Shown: positions 1-8,891 of the stretch, piece after piece | Position numbering within the stretch: the stretch's first letter is position 1 | Layout: every line of letters begins with the position of its first letter | From: an uncultured Anaerolineae bacterium | Lineage (GTDB): Bacteria; Chloroflexota; Anaerolineae; Anaerolineales; Villigracilaceae | Assembly: GCA_903875215.1 (NCBI GenBank) | Contig: CAIQVH010000010.1 | Location: 107,141-171,140 of the forward strand | DNA: 64,000 bases | Direction of reading: 5' to 3' | Translations under genes and position numbers: made by a program | The notes under the pieces: generated by a model | Told to the model about the DNA's origin: nothing | The model's database searches: none | The model's input: only the letters and a program-made list of their open reading frames with translations

Positions 1-1696
1 GGGTTTCATCACCGGGATCCATGTAAAACTGACCGCTGCCTTTGTTATAGAAAGCCGTATTGCCAACTACGGTTTCCTGACCGAAGAAGTAAGCTGCCAT
101 TTGATCAGCCAACCAGCCGCTACCACCACCATTCAACCGCAGATCGAGTATCACACCCGGAACCTGATTCTCCTTAAAGTAGCGGATGGCGCGCTCCCAG
201 ACCTGAATCGACAGCACGTCGTTATCTGAAAAACTGCTGATCTTGATATACCCATAACCGCTGGGCAAAACCTTGAATTCAACTGGCAATGCCGTATCCG
301 CAGCACCAGCATAGATGGACGAAGAAGCAAAGCTTTCACGCTCGGCAACGACCGGCAGACTGGCAATCTGCTCACTGGCGCCTGGATTTTTAAAGGTGAC
401 TTCCACCTGACCCTTATCCAGTTTGAAACGCAGGGCATATCGCAGCTGCTGGTAACGCTTATTCGTCGGATTACTGAAAGGCGAAGACCACGGAACCGCC
501 GCATCCACTGCTTCGGCAGCAGATTTCCCATCCAGCGACAGGATTTCCGCGCCCCAGACCATACCGGCCTGTTCGGCGGGGCCGCCCGGTAAAATGAAGT
601 TGGCAACGATCTGGCCATCATCCGTTTCGCGCATGGCAAAACCAAGGCCACCGGCGGTCTCTGCGGTGAAATCGCCGCGGACAGCGGTCTGGTCAAAGCC
701 CACATGAGTATCGGGGATCGACCAGATGAAATCACGCAGGGCAAGGGCATAGGCGTGTTTGTCCTTGCTTTTCTGGGCTGATTCGAAGCGCGGGCGGAAT
801 TCAGCAGCCTTGGCATCCCAATCAATTTTTTTGAAATCGGTAAAGGCGTATTCGCGCTTGAATTTGTCGAGCATCTTATCGAAGGCGTCAACGTATGAAA
901 GGCTGGAAAAATCATCCAGGGCGGAGCCTTCCGGTTCGAGCAGGTCAACAACCGGGTTTTCGGAACGATCCATGCCGAAGGGAGTTTGATCCAAATCGAT
1001 CAGCGACCAGCCAGCCGGCAGGTTGGTGATCGGATCATCATCCGTGAATAGTTTTTTGTCGTCGCCAAAACCGGAGGGGAATTGCTGACTGGCATCCGGG
1101 GCGTAGACGAGGTACTTGCCGCCAAACACTTCCAGGTAAGAATCGCGGCTGTCGCTTACGCGCGTGGAGGCATAGGCCGAAGACCAACCGCCGCCGCCCT
1201 GATCACGCCGTTCGAGATAGGGGTCGCCCCAGGTATTTGTCCAGTAGGCTACGGCGAAAACCATCACACCGGTATCCTGTTTACCGTCATGGTTGACATC
1301 GTGCAGGCTGCCGTTGGGGACTGCGGGCAGAGTCAGGCTGTAGGTGAACGGGGATTTGTAAAAATCCGAGGTGATCTGTCCAATCACCTGTGATTCGACC
1401 GGGATCACGAACTTGCGGTCGCGGGTGACGAAACCGCCCTGGTCTTCGAGAATGATGACCGGTTCAGCCACGCCCATAGTGAAAAAGGAATTGGTGTAGG
1501 CCACCTGCCCGGTGATGATTTTCGGGCCGCCGCTCTGTTCGGCGGCTGGAGCTGGAGCAGAGGTTTCGGCGGGCAGCGGGGTGACGGCATTTTCAACGGG
1601 TTTGGCTGGCCCGGCCACGGGGGTGACTGGTCCACAGGCCGCAGCCAGGATACCCATGACTAATAAACAGGTCAGAATAACCATTTTTCGATGCAT
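1..1696 (-). CDS. S41-family (C-terminal processing type) peptidase lipoprotein, C-terminus cut by window edge
   Basis: About 565 codons are open from the ATG at 1696 to the window edge. The start has a GGAGG ribosome site seven bases upstream. The protein begins MHRKMVILTCLLVMG and reaches a lipobox-like LAAAC (Cys21), so it is probably an exported lipoprotein, followed by a Pro/Ala-rich spacer. A PDZ-like segment (GGLGFAMRETDDGQI ... GMVWGAEILSLDGKS) lies around residues 345-440. It is followed by the S41 core strands ending in DLRLNGGGSGW near residue 515, the DLRxNGGG signature of tail-specific proteases. The catalytic Ser/Lys part would lie beyond the left edge, so activity cannot be judged. 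Residues 30-250 form an N-terminal domain I do not recognise. Its substrate is unknown. The family fold is well supported by PDZ plus DLRxNGGG; the exact subfamily is not. Confidence 0.85.
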   Translation of the reverse strand, partial: MHRKMVILTCLLVMGILAAACGPVTPVAGPAKPVENAVTPLPAETSAPAPAAEQSGGPKIITGQVAYTNSFFTMGVAEPVIILEDQGGFVTRDRKFVIPVESQVIGQITSDFYKSPFTYSLTLPAVPNGSLHDVNHDGKQDTGVMVFAVAYWTNTWGDPYLERRDQGGGGWSSAYASTRVSDSRDSYLEVFGGKYLVYAPDASQQFPSGFGDDKKLFTDDDPITNLPAGWSLIDLDQTPFGMDRSENPVVDLLEPEGSALDDFSSLSYVDAFDKMLDKFKREYAFTDFKKIDWDAKAAEFRPRFESAQKSKDKHAYALALRDFIWSIPDTHVGFDQTAVRGDFTAETAGGLGFAMRETDDGQIVANFILPGGPAEQAGMVWGAEILSLDGKSAAEAVDAAVPWSSPFSNPTNKRYQQLRYALRFKLDKGQVEVTFKNPGASEQIASLPVVAERESFASSSIYAGAADTALPVEFKVLPSGYGYIKISSFSDNDVLSIQVWERAIRYFKENQVPGVILDLRLNGGGSGWLADQMAAYFFGQETVVGNTAFYNKGSGQFYMDPGDET

Positions 1697-1792
1697 AAGA
1701 TTACCTCCATGGTGTGCATAGAATATGCTGGATCGAGGATTCACCGCAAGCGGGGAAATTGTTCCGCTATTATACAACCGAGTTGGTGACGA

Positions 1793-1820
1793 AACAAAAC
1801 CGGCGCCGGACTGTGCGCCG
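1793..1820 (-). terminator. Rho-independent terminator after the fuc-type sugar operon
   Basis: Read on the minus strand, a CGGCGC / GCGCCG stem with an eight-base loop is followed by GTTTTGTTT. It lies about 40 bp beyond the stop of the last operon gene (mutarotase). A second small hairpin (CTCACC / GGTGAG at 1833-1849) sits between the two. Confidence 0.6.
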
Positions 1821-1857
1821 ACGCCGATTCCGCTCACCCGGAAGGTGAGTTTCGGAC

Positions 1858-2292
1858 CTAAGACATTTTCACCACGCCTTTTTTGAGCACCAGGTTGGCA
1901 TATTGGGCCATTTCGCTGGTCGCCACCACTGCATAAGCTTGGCGGGCGCGCTCATAAAAAGCAAACCGTTCGATGGCTTCAAAGTCGGTGAAGGCCGGGT
2001 TGTTTTTCTTCAAAATGGCTCGATATTCTTCCCAAATGAGTGGTTTGTACGGGTCCCCGGGCACGACGGCCATCAGACCGACCGGTTTTTCGACGTAGGT
2101 ATCGAGCGGAAAAATTTGCAGGATGGCTTCCAGCAGGGGCGGAGCATTCAAGCCGTCGGCGCGTACCAGTCGCCGGGCCACGCTGCCAGCGGGGAAGTTG
2201 CCGTCGGCAATGATCAATTCGTCACCGTGACCCATTTCCATCAAAATTTTGATCAGGTCAGGCGAAATCAGCGGGGAAATTCCTTTGAGCAT
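1858..2292 (-). CDS. fucU: L-fucose mutarotase (RbsD/FucU family)
   Basis: The 144-residue protein belongs to the RbsD/FucU family (E. coli FucU is about 140 residues). These enzymes interconvert the alpha and beta anomers of a sugar, giving the isomerase its preferred anomer. Family landmarks are the N-terminal MLKGISPLISPDLIKILMEM with GHGDELIIADGNFP, which carries the catalytic His and Asp, and the conserved C-terminal FYERARQAYAVVATSE. The gene is the last of the minus-strand sugar operon, 21 bp after the L-fucose isomerase stop. That pairing favours FucU (fucose) over RbsD (ribose). The specificity call rests on this context. Confidence 0.9.
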   Translation of the reverse strand: MLKGISPLISPDLIKILMEMGHGDELIIADGNFPAGSVARRLVRADGLNAPPLLEAILQIFPLDTYVEKPVGLMAVVPGDPYKPLIWEEYRAILKKNNPAFTDFEAIERFAFYERARQAYAVVATSEMAQYANLVLKKGVVKMS

Positions 2293-2313
2293 GATGTTCT
2301 CCCAGAACCATTT

Positions 2314-4110
2314 TTATCCGTAAACGGGGCCAAAGGTGGCGCAGGCGCGATAATCGGCACTGGTATAGTCACTGGCGCCAAAAGCGCTCCAGGCGCTTGG
2401 GCGGAAAATTTTCTCGTCGGGGACATTGTGCATGCAAACCGGAATGCGCAGGATGGAAGCCAGGCTGATCATGTCGGCGCCGATGTGACCATAGCTCAAG
2501 GCACCGTGATTAGCGCCCCAATTGGCCATGACCGAGTAAACATCACGGAAAGCGCCCTGCCCGGTGACATTCGGGACAAACCAGTGGGTCGGCCAGGTGG
2601 GGTCGGTGCGTTCGTTCAGGGTGGTGTGAACGTTTTCGGGCAGGTCGACGGTCCAGCCTTCGGCGATTTGCAGGACTGGGCCAAGACCTTTGACCAGATT
2701 GAGGCGACTCATGGTGACGGGCATCCCGCCGCGGGTCAGAAATCCGCTGGAGTAGCCGCCGCCGCGGAAGTAGCCTGTGTTGGCCGGGTACCAGGTGGTT
2801 GCCTCGAAGCATTTCCTGGCTTCTGCGGGCGTGACCTGCCACCAGGGTTTGATGGCGGGTTGGCCGTCGATTTCGTGCCAGCCGGTGGCGTCCAGCGTGG
2901 CAGCGCCAGAATTGATGAGATGGATGAATCCGCCCGCCGCGCGGCCGTTGACTTCGTAGCCAGTAACGCGCTTGACGGCATCTGGGCTCCAGTAGGTGCG
3001 CACATCCGCAAAAACCTGGGCGGTATTGGTGAGCAGGTGACCAAAGAGCATGGTTGCGCCGTTCAGGCTGTCGTTTTCGGTGGCGACGATGTAGGGCTGG
3101 CGCGGGCCGTTCCAGTCGAGGGAGGTGTTCAGGATGGCTTCAAGGAAATCGCCATTCGGCTGGTAATCCGTCCACTGCCGCTGGCCTTGAAAGCCGGATA
3201 GGATGGCATTGTGCCCGAGCGCTTCCTCGGCAAATCCAAGTTCGGCCAGGCGCGGGTTGCCGTTCATCAGGTCGCGGGCGATCAAAGTCATTTTGACAAC
3301 TTTTTCCCAATCTTGATCTTTTTGGGCGCGCGTGCGTTGATGGCTGGGCGGGTTGTACTCGCGACCTTCCGGGCAGTTTTCCTTGACCCACGGCATGGCG
3401 CGCTGGAACTCTTCAGAGTCGTAGATGCCAAAGTCGATGCGCCGCAGGAATTCGGTTGTATCGATGACTTCGACGCGCATCCCCAGATAAGACTCAAAGA
3501 ACGGCTGGTCAACGATGGAACCGGCAATGCCCATGGAAACGCCGCCCATCGAGAGATATGATTTTCCGCGCATGGTGGCGGCTGCCAGCCCGGCGCGGGC
3601 AAAACGAAGCAGTTTTTCCTTGACATCCTCCGGGATATTCTTATCTCCGGAATCCTGCACATCGTGCCCGTAAATCGAAAACGCGGGCAAACCTTTCTGG
3701 TTGTGCGCGGCCAGCACAGCCGCCAGATAAACAGCGCCGGGGCGTTCCGTCCCGTTGAAGCCCCAGACCGCTTTCGGGATGAGCGGATCCATATCCATTG
3801 TTTCGGAGCCATAGCACCAACAGGGCGAAACAGTGATCGAAAGACCTACGCCCGCGCGGGAAAATTTCTCGGCACAGGCGGCCGCCTCGGCCACGCCGCC
3901 AATATTTGTATCCGCAATGACACATTCTACTGGCTGACCATTTGGATGGCGTAAGTTGGCGGTCAACAAGTCAGCAACTGCATGTGCCAACGACATGGTA
4001 GTCTCTTCGAGCGATTCGCGCACGCCCTGCCAGCGCCCATCAATCGCAGGCCGAATACCGATCTTGGGCAATCCGCCAATCCAACGGTTCGGGGCATAGG
4101 TTTCAGACAT
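2314..4110 (-). CDS. fucI: L-fucose isomerase
   Basis: The chosen start is ATG at 4110 ([20 protein letters not shown]), preceded by GGAGG five bases upstream. An upstream in-frame start would add 14 residues with no ribosome site. The 598-residue length matches FucI (about 590). The enzyme converts L-fucose to L-fuculose (and D-arabinose to D-ribulose) with a divalent metal. Likely metal ligands are Glu in ATENDSLNG (about residue 346), Asp in FADVRTYW (about 370) and His in GANHG (about 535), corresponding to E. coli Glu337, Asp361 and His528. Other landmarks are [33 protein letters not shown] and [19 protein letters not shown]. It is followed by fucU and preceded by the binding-protein gene and a strong hairpin. 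No L-fuculokinase or fuculose-phosphate aldolase gene is in the window. Confidence 0.95.
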   Translation of the reverse strand: MSETYAPNRWIGGLPKIGIRPAIDGRWQGVRESLEETTMSLAHAVADLLTANLRHPNGQPVECVIADTNIGGVAEAAACAEKFSRAGVGLSITVSPCWCYGSETMDMDPLIPKAVWGFNGTERPGAVYLAAVLAAHNQKGLPAFSIYGHDVQDSGDKNIPEDVKEKLLRFARAGLAAATMRGKSYLSMGGVSMGIAGSIVDQPFFESYLGMRVEVIDTTEFLRRIDFGIYDSEEFQRAMPWVKENCPEGREYNPPSHQRTRAQKDQDWEKVVKMTLIARDLMNGNPRLAELGFAEEALGHNAILSGFQGQRQWTDYQPNGDFLEAILNTSLDWNGPRQPYIVATENDSLNGATMLFGHLLTNTAQVFADVRTYWSPDAVKRVTGYEVNGRAAGGFIHLINSGAATLDATGWHEIDGQPAIKPWWQVTPAEARKCFEATTWYPANTGYFRGGGYSSGFLTRGGMPVTMSRLNLVKGLGPVLQIAEGWTVDLPENVHTTLNERTDPTWPTHWFVPNVTGQGAFRDVYSVMANWGANHGALSYGHIGADMISLASILRIPVCMHNVPDEKIFRPSAWSAFGASDYTSADYRACATFGPVYG

Positions 4111-4150
4111 TATTACCTCCAAGTGATAAAAAAATGACAATCTGCCGCTC

Positions 4151-4212
4151 AAAAAGATGCCCTATGCTATAAGCTGGATCGAAACCGGGCTTTAGCAGTA
4201 GGGCATCTTTTA
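4151..4212 (-). terminator. Long stem-loop between binding-protein gene and fucI (partial terminator or mRNA stabiliser)
   Basis: AAAAGATGCCCTA is repeated inverted as TAGGGCATCTTTT about 33 bases away. The stem continues inward with TGCTA/TAGCA and AAGC/GCTT, giving a hairpin of about 60 nt ending in a T-run on the minus strand. It lies between the end of the solute-binding-protein gene and the start of fucI. Such elements often let the binding-protein message accumulate above the downstream genes. Confidence 0.65.
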
Positions 4213-4266
4213 TTCAGCCCCAGAAGCAGGGCACAGTCAACCGCTGGTGATTAGCCAGCTGGCAAA

Positions 4267-5244
4267 TTACTTGTACAGCACAGCCTGGATCTTGGCGTCG
4301 TCGATGTTGGTCTTGTCGTACCAGTAGAAGCCAGTGTCGATGACCTTGGGCAGAGTCTCGCCCTTGTAGGCCTTGAGGGCAGCTTCAACGCATTTGTAGC
4401 CGATACCGACGGGGTTCTGGGTGATAGCGCCCGCTTCGGTGCCTGCGCGGATGGCGTCCATCTGCTGTTGGCCGGAGTCATAACCGATCACAACGATTTT
4501 GCCTTCCATGCCCAGTTCCTTTACAGCGTTCAAAACGCCGATGATGGAACCTTCATTGGCGCCAAAGAAGCCCTTCAGGTTCGGGTGCGCCTGAATGATG
4601 GCCTTGGCCAGGTCGGTGGATTTGAGCTGATCGCCGCCGCCGTACTGCGTGTCGACAATCGTGACTTTCGGGTACTTGCTTACGATCTGGTCGGTGAAGC
4701 CCTTGACGCGATCGATACCGGTGCGGCTGGTCTGATCGTGAGCGATGATGGCAACTTCGCCTTCGCCGCCGATGAGTTCAACCATCTTGTCAGCGGCCAG
4801 GTTGGTCGCGGCAATGTTGTCGGTGGAAGCGGTGGCAGCCGGGATGTCACTGTCAACACCAGAGTCGAAACCGATGACGGGGATGTTGGCGGCTTTGGCT
4901 TTTTCCAACAGGGGCTGGAAAGCCTTGGAGTCAACAGCGGCCAGACAAATCGCGGCGGGTTTCTTGTCCAGAGCGGTCTGGAACATTTCAACCTGCTTGT
5001 CCACCATAGCTTCAGATTCAGGACCTTCGAAGGTGATATCCACATTCAGGTCTTTGGCGGCCTGTTCGGCGCCCAATTTCACTGCCTGCCAGAACTGGTG
5101 CTGGAAGCCCTTGGAAATCACGGGAATGTAGGGTTTCGCAGCAGCAGGAGCTTCGGTTGCCTGTGCGGCAGGGGCGCAACCTGTAACCAGGGCAACCACA
5201 ACCAAAAGGCTGATCAGGGTGGCTAATACTTTTTTGGTAGTCAT
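4267..5244 (-). CDS. Sugar ABC transporter substrate-binding lipoprotein (ribose-type, periplasmic-binding-like I fold)
   Basis: The 325-residue protein has a GAGGAG ribosome site five bases before ATG. It starts with a lipoprotein signal peptide (MTTKKVLATLISLLVVVALV then TGC; lipidated Cys23) and an Ala/Thr/Glu spacer. The mature part is a Peripla_BP_4-type sugar-binding domain: ISKGFQHQFWQAVKLGAEQAA, IPVIGFDSGVDSD, GFFGANEGSIIGVLNAVKE, VVIGYDSGQQQMDAIRAG and TQNPVGIGYKCVEAALKAY. These match the RbsB class. It captures the sugar for the adjacent RbsC/RbsA-like permease and ATPase. The operon also encodes FucI and FucU, so L-fucose or a related L-galacto sugar is the likely ligand. That specificity is inference from context. 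Confidence 0.92.
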   Translation of the reverse strand: MTTKKVLATLISLLVVVALVTGCAPAAQATEAPAAAKPYIPVISKGFQHQFWQAVKLGAEQAAKDLNVDITFEGPESEAMVDKQVEMFQTALDKKPAAICLAAVDSKAFQPLLEKAKAANIPVIGFDSGVDSDIPAATASTDNIAATNLAADKMVELIGGEGEVAIIAHDQTSRTGIDRVKGFTDQIVSKYPKVTIVDTQYGGGDQLKSTDLAKAIIQAHPNLKGFFGANEGSIIGVLNAVKELGMEGKIVVIGYDSGQQQMDAIRAGTEAGAITQNPVGIGYKCVEAALKAYKGETLPKVIDTGFYWYDKTNIDDAKIQAVLYK

Positions 5245-5368
5245 AGATTCTCCTCGAATTGAAATTTTGAATGGTACGTGACAGGATTAATGGATCTTTC
5301 TATATCTTATTTGGCGATAATAGGCCTCCTTATAAAGTTATTTTTTAGATTGCCGCGACGATCAATTT

Positions 5369-6355
5369 TTAGCGGCGGCGGCGCAAGATGTCCAAGAAAA
5401 CGGCCAGGATGACGATGCCACCCGTGACCACCATCTGCCATTCCTGTGGCACGGAAAGGATACGCAGACCATTGGTAAGAGTGCTGATAATGAAAGCCCC
5501 GATAATGGTTCCCAGGATCGAGCCTTCACCACCGCTGAGGGATGTTCCGCCAATCACCACGGCCGCAATCGCGTCCAATTCGTAACCAGCGCCCAAAGCC
5601 GGTTGGGCCGAGTTCAAACGAGAAGCCATCAAAACTCCACCAATGCCTGCAAAAAAGCCGCACAAGGTATATACAGCGGTTTTCCAGGCAGCCACATTGA
5701 CGCCTGAAAGACGCGTGGCTTCTTCGTTGCTGCCCAGGGCAAATGTATAACGCCCGAGGACGGTGCGGGTCAGTATAAAGTTAGCAATAATTGCTGCCCC
5801 AAACAATATGAAAACGGCATTGGGCACTTCGAAGCCGGGAATGATTTTTCCCAAAATTGAACCCATGGCCATTTCACGGAAAGCGGGAGTGTCGTTGAAG
5901 TAAATCGGCTTCAACTCTGAAATCACCAGGGAAAGGCCTTTGGTCGCATACAACATACCCAACGTAGCGATAAAGGGCGGAATCTTCATGCGTGAGATCA
6001 AGGTCCCGTTGACGAACCCCGCCAGGCTGCCAGCCAGGACGCCGCCCAGGATCCCGAGCGGAATGGGCAGATGCCAGTTGGTAATAAACACACCCGTCAA
6101 CACCGCGGAGAAGGTCAGTACCGTCCCCACCGACAGGTCAATGCCAGCGGTGATGATGACGAAGGTCACGCCCAGGGCGAGCACTCCGTTGACGGCTGTC
6201 GCCAGCAGGATGCCTACAAAGTTATCAAACGTACGAAAATAGGGTGATGCAACCGAAAAACCGATAGACAACACAATCAGGGCACTGAAGGCCATCAGCC
6301 GCTGCATGGCGTCAGAACGGAACAAGGTTTGGGCAGTTTTGGTTTCACTTTTCAT
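5369..6355 (-). CDS. Sugar ABC transporter permease (RbsC/BPD_transp_2 family)
   Basis: The 328-residue polytopic membrane protein has eight to ten hydrophobic segments. It carries the BPD_transp_2 signatures GVTFVIITAGIDLSVGTVL (N-terminal half), FIATLGMLYATKGLSLVIS, and FALGSNEEATRLSGVNV, the EAA-like cytoplasmic loop that contacts the ATPase. Towards the C terminus it has AIAAVVIGGTSLSGGEGS. These are typical of ribose/xylose/AI-2-type permeases, which work as a homodimer with a two-NBD ATPase. The C terminus ends in a positively charged LDILRRRR. It lies 39 bp after the ATPase gene and 124 bp before the binding-protein gene. That spacer is AT-rich; I see no convincing promoter in it. Confidence 0.93.
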   Translation of the reverse strand: MKSETKTAQTLFRSDAMQRLMAFSALIVLSIGFSVASPYFRTFDNFVGILLATAVNGVLALGVTFVIITAGIDLSVGTVLTFSAVLTGVFITNWHLPIPLGILGGVLAGSLAGFVNGTLISRMKIPPFIATLGMLYATKGLSLVISELKPIYFNDTPAFREMAMGSILGKIIPGFEVPNAVFILFGAAIIANFILTRTVLGRYTFALGSNEEATRLSGVNVAAWKTAVYTLCGFFAGIGGVLMASRLNSAQPALGAGYELDAIAAVVIGGTSLSGGEGSILGTIIGAFIISTLTNGLRILSVPQEWQMVVTGGIVILAVFLDILRRRR

Positions 6356-6394
6356 GTTTTTTTCATTTCCGTGTTTGAAGGATGGATAGCCTGT

Positions 6395-7942
6395 TTATGC
6401 ACTTGCCTGCACCACACTGCCACGCATGGTGGCAAATTTCATTATGCTTTCCTGGGTTGCCTCGCTGGCATTCAAAACCCCGGTCACTCGCCCTTCGCAC
6501 ATCACCACCACTCGATGACTCATGCGCAAGACTTCAGGAAGTTCAGAGGAAATCATGATGATGGCCTTACCTTGATGGGCCAAATCGTTAAGCAGTTTAT
6601 AGATTTCACTCTTGGCGCCTACGTCAATGCCGCGCGTAGGCTCATCGAAAATCAAAATATCTGTATCCGCTGTCAGCCATTTTCCAACCACCACTTTTTG
6701 CTGGTTACCGCCCGAAAGGAATTTTACCTTCTGTTCAAGACTCGGTGTTTTGATATTCAAAGCCTTAACCATTTCCTGGCCGCGGGCAGCGGTTCTTTTA
6801 AAATCCACCCAGCCCAGCCAGCTCAGAAACTTTTTCATGGCAGCCATGGCGACATTTTCTTTCACATCCATTCCCAGAGCCAATCCATACCGTTTGCGGT
6901 CTTCAGAAAGATACCCTACCCCTTGTGAAACCGCATCTCCGGGGCTTTTGATGTGAACCCTCTGGCCCTTGACGTAAATTTCACCAGAGTCATAGGGATC
7001 AGCGCCGAAGATGGCCCGCGCTACTTCAGTCCGCCCGGCACCCATCAGCCCGGCAAAGCCGAGAATTTCTCCCCTTTTCAAGCTGAAACTGACATCCTTG
7101 AGCAATTTTCCGCTGTTCAGGTTGCGGACTTCCAACACAACTTCCTGGCTCGGATTTTCCGGCAGTTCGGGGGCAGATTCGTAGATGATACGTCCCACCA
7201 TCAGGCTGATAATTTGATTAATCGGGGCGGCCTGCGTTTGAAGCGTATCGATGTATTTTCCATCACGCATGACCGTGACACGATCTGAGATTTGCTTGAG
7301 CTCCTCCAGGCGGTGTGAAATATGGACAATGCCCACGCCTTTTTCACGCAGCTGCCGGATGACGCTGAACAACTCTTCTATCTCTGTGTCCGTCAGGGCA
7401 GCTGTGGGTTCATCCATGACCAGGATTTTTGCATTGTAAGATAATGCCTTTGCAATTTCCACCATTTGTTGCTTGGCAACCGTCAGGTCCGAGACTTTGG
7501 TAGTCGGGTCCAATTGCAGGTTGAGCAACTTGAAAAGATTCTCAGCCTGCTGATTGGTGGTTTTATCATCCATCAAGAAAGAAATCTTTGAACGGGGTTC
7601 GCGCCCGATAAAAATGTTCTGGGCAATCGTCAGATGCGGCATCAGATTCAGTTCCTGGTGAATAATGCTGATGCCCAGGTCTTGTGCCATGCGGGGAGAA
7701 TGAATCTCCACTGCGCGGCCTTCCAAATAAACCTGCCCGGCATCCATGTGATAGATCCCACCGAGTATCTTCATCAGGGTAGACTTCCCTGCACCATTTT
7801 CACCTACCAGGGCATGGACTTCGCCGTAGCGCAGTTCAAAACGGGCATCGCTGAGCGCTTGAACGCCCGGAAAGGACTTGTACACACCTTCCATGCGGAG
7901 CAAAACTTCATGGTTTTCTGATGATGTATTTGGTAGTGTCAT
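6395..7942 (-). CDS. Sugar ABC transporter ATP-binding protein with two nucleotide-binding domains (RbsA/MglA type)
   Basis: The 515-residue protein fuses two ABC domains, as usual for monosaccharide importers. NBD1 has Walker [10 protein letters not shown], the signature region [15 protein letters not shown] and Walker [17 protein letters not shown]2 has a degenerate Walker A ([16 protein letters not shown], lacking the GKS lysine) but an intact [15 protein letters not shown] signature and [15 protein letters not shown]alker B. This asymmetry is normal for RbsA-like proteins. The start ATG at 7942 has CAGGAT four bases upstream. It lies 36 bp after the DeoR-type regulator in the same operon and powers uptake through the permease at 5369-6355. 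Confidence 0.94.
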   Translation of the reverse strand: MTLPNTSSENHEVLLRMEGVYKSFPGVQALSDARFELRYGEVHALVGENGAGKSTLMKILGGIYHMDAGQVYLEGRAVEIHSPRMAQDLGISIIHQELNLMPHLTIAQNIFIGREPRSKISFLMDDKTTNQQAENLFKLLNLQLDPTTKVSDLTVAKQQMVEIAKALSYNAKILVMDEPTAALTDTEIEELFSVIRQLREKGVGIVHISHRLEELKQISDRVTVMRDGKYIDTLQTQAAPINQIISLMVGRIIYESAPELPENPSQEVVLEVRNLNSGKLLKDVSFSLKRGEILGFAGLMGAGRTEVARAIFGADPYDSGEIYVKGQRVHIKSPGDAVSQGVGYLSEDRKRYGLALGMDVKENVAMAAMKKFLSWLGWVDFKRTAARGQEMVKALNIKTPSLEQKVKFLSGGNQQKVVVGKWLTADTDILIFDEPTRGIDVGAKSEIYKLLNDLAHQGKAIIMISSELPEVLRMSHRVVVMCEGRVTGVLNASEATQESIMKFATMRGSVVQASA

Positions 7943-7978
7943 AGCTATCCTGAAATAGTTTTGCCTGAATAAATGGCG

Positions 7979-8752
7979 TTAATCAACGCTGCAGAGGGTG
8001 AAAGCAATTCCAGCCTGTTGAAAGCGCACAACCCATTCATCATTCAGATCCGAATCTGTGTAGATGTGCGTAATTTGAGCCAGGCTGGCAAAGGATGTCA
8101 GATCCTCCTTGCCGATTTTGGAGGAATCCACCAGGGCAATAACTTCGTGGGCTGAAGCCAGCGCTTTACTTTTCAATTCCGCTTCAGCCAGGTGAACATC
8201 CGTCAGCCCGCGCGTCAGGCTGAAACCGCTGCAAGAGACAAATGCTTTTTGAACACGCAGCTCGCGAATAATCTGCTCGCTCAGCGACCCGGTAACCGAG
8301 GAACCATCCATGGTAACGATGCCGCCAATGAGTACCACGGTGTTGCTCGAGTTTTTTGCCAACAGGCGGGCTACATCAATCCCATTTGTCACAGCCCGTA
8401 GGCGATGACGATTTTTCAACTGCTGAGCCAGGAAATATACCGATGTGCTGGCATCCAAAAAAATGGAAGCTCCATCAGCAACAAGCTCCGCCGCCTTTCG
8501 GGCAATCGCCAACTTGGAAACTGATTGTGCCTGATAACGAGTCCCAATGTCGGGATCATATTGGGTTGATGATCTACCCAAAACCGCCCCGCCATGGACG
8601 CGTGTCAACACTCCTTCTTCCTTGAGCGCATCCAGGTCATTGCGGACTGTACCTTTGGACACTCCCAGGGCATTAGCCAACTCGGACACGCGTGTTCCGG
8701 GCTGTTTTTGGAGTAGCTGAATGAGAGTTTGCCTGCGTTCGTATGTGGTCAC
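7979..8752 (-). CDS. DeoR-family transcriptional regulator of the sugar operon
   Basis: The 257-residue protein begins at a GTG codon. The N-terminal winged helix-turn-helix (MTTYERRQTLIQLLQ ... VSELANALGVSKGTVRNDL) is the DeoR type and is followed by the family motif RVHGGAVL. The C-terminal DeoRC sensor domain has the usual phospho-sugar-binding motifs (FLDASTSVYFLAQQL, VTNGIDVARLLA, VVLIGGIV, GSLSEQIIREL) and an ISOCOT-like fold. Members usually repress sugar catabolic operons and are released by a phosphorylated sugar. As first gene of the operon, behind the promoter at 8807-8835, it very likely controls its own expression and that of the transporter and fucI/fucU. The effector is unknown. 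Confidence 0.93.
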   Translation of the reverse strand: MTTYERRQTLIQLLQKQPGTRVSELANALGVSKGTVRNDLDALKEEGVLTRVHGGAVLGRSSTQYDPDIGTRYQAQSVSKLAIARKAAELVADGASIFLDASTSVYFLAQQLKNRHRLRAVTNGIDVARLLAKNSSNTVVLIGGIVTMDGSSVTGSLSEQIIRELRVQKAFVSCSGFSLTRGLTDVHLAEAELKSKALASAHEVIALVDSSKIGKEDLTSFASLAQITHIYTDSDLNDEWVVRFQQAGIAFTLCSVD

Positions 8753-8786
8753 AATAACCGATTGTTTCTACTTTTTTGTATTATTT

Positions 8787-8839
8787 TGTCAATTAGATAC
8801 TAAAACATCATACGACTTTTGTTTTTGCCTGTCAATTAG
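8787..8839 (-). promoter_or_regulatory. Sigma-70-type promoter and paired direct repeats upstream of the DeoR/sugar operon
   Basis: On the minus strand, a TTGACA -35 (8830-8835) is followed after 17 bases by a TATGAT -10 (8807-8812). The decamer CTAATTGACA occurs twice in direct orientation (8830-8839 and 8787-8796), 43 bp apart, about four helical turns. One copy overlaps the -35 and the other lies downstream of the start of transcription. This is a plausible arrangement for DeoR-type repression with looping. The promoter is seen; the operator role is inference. Confidence 0.65.
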
Positions 8840-8891
8840 TGTTTTTTTATGGATAAATGGAATGAAAAATATACTCAATATCATCTTTCCA

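Noticed and set aside
151..951. Minus-strand open frame of 266 codons inside the S41 peptidase gene
   Set aside because: It lies in another frame. Its translation is rich in Arg, Ser and Pro without motifs, whereas the frame starting at 1696 gives a lipoprotein signal, a PDZ-like segment and the S41 signature.
1903..3201. Plus-strand frame of 432 codons opposite fucI/fucU
   Set aside because: It is the complement of two well-supported enzymes, and the translation shows no domain.
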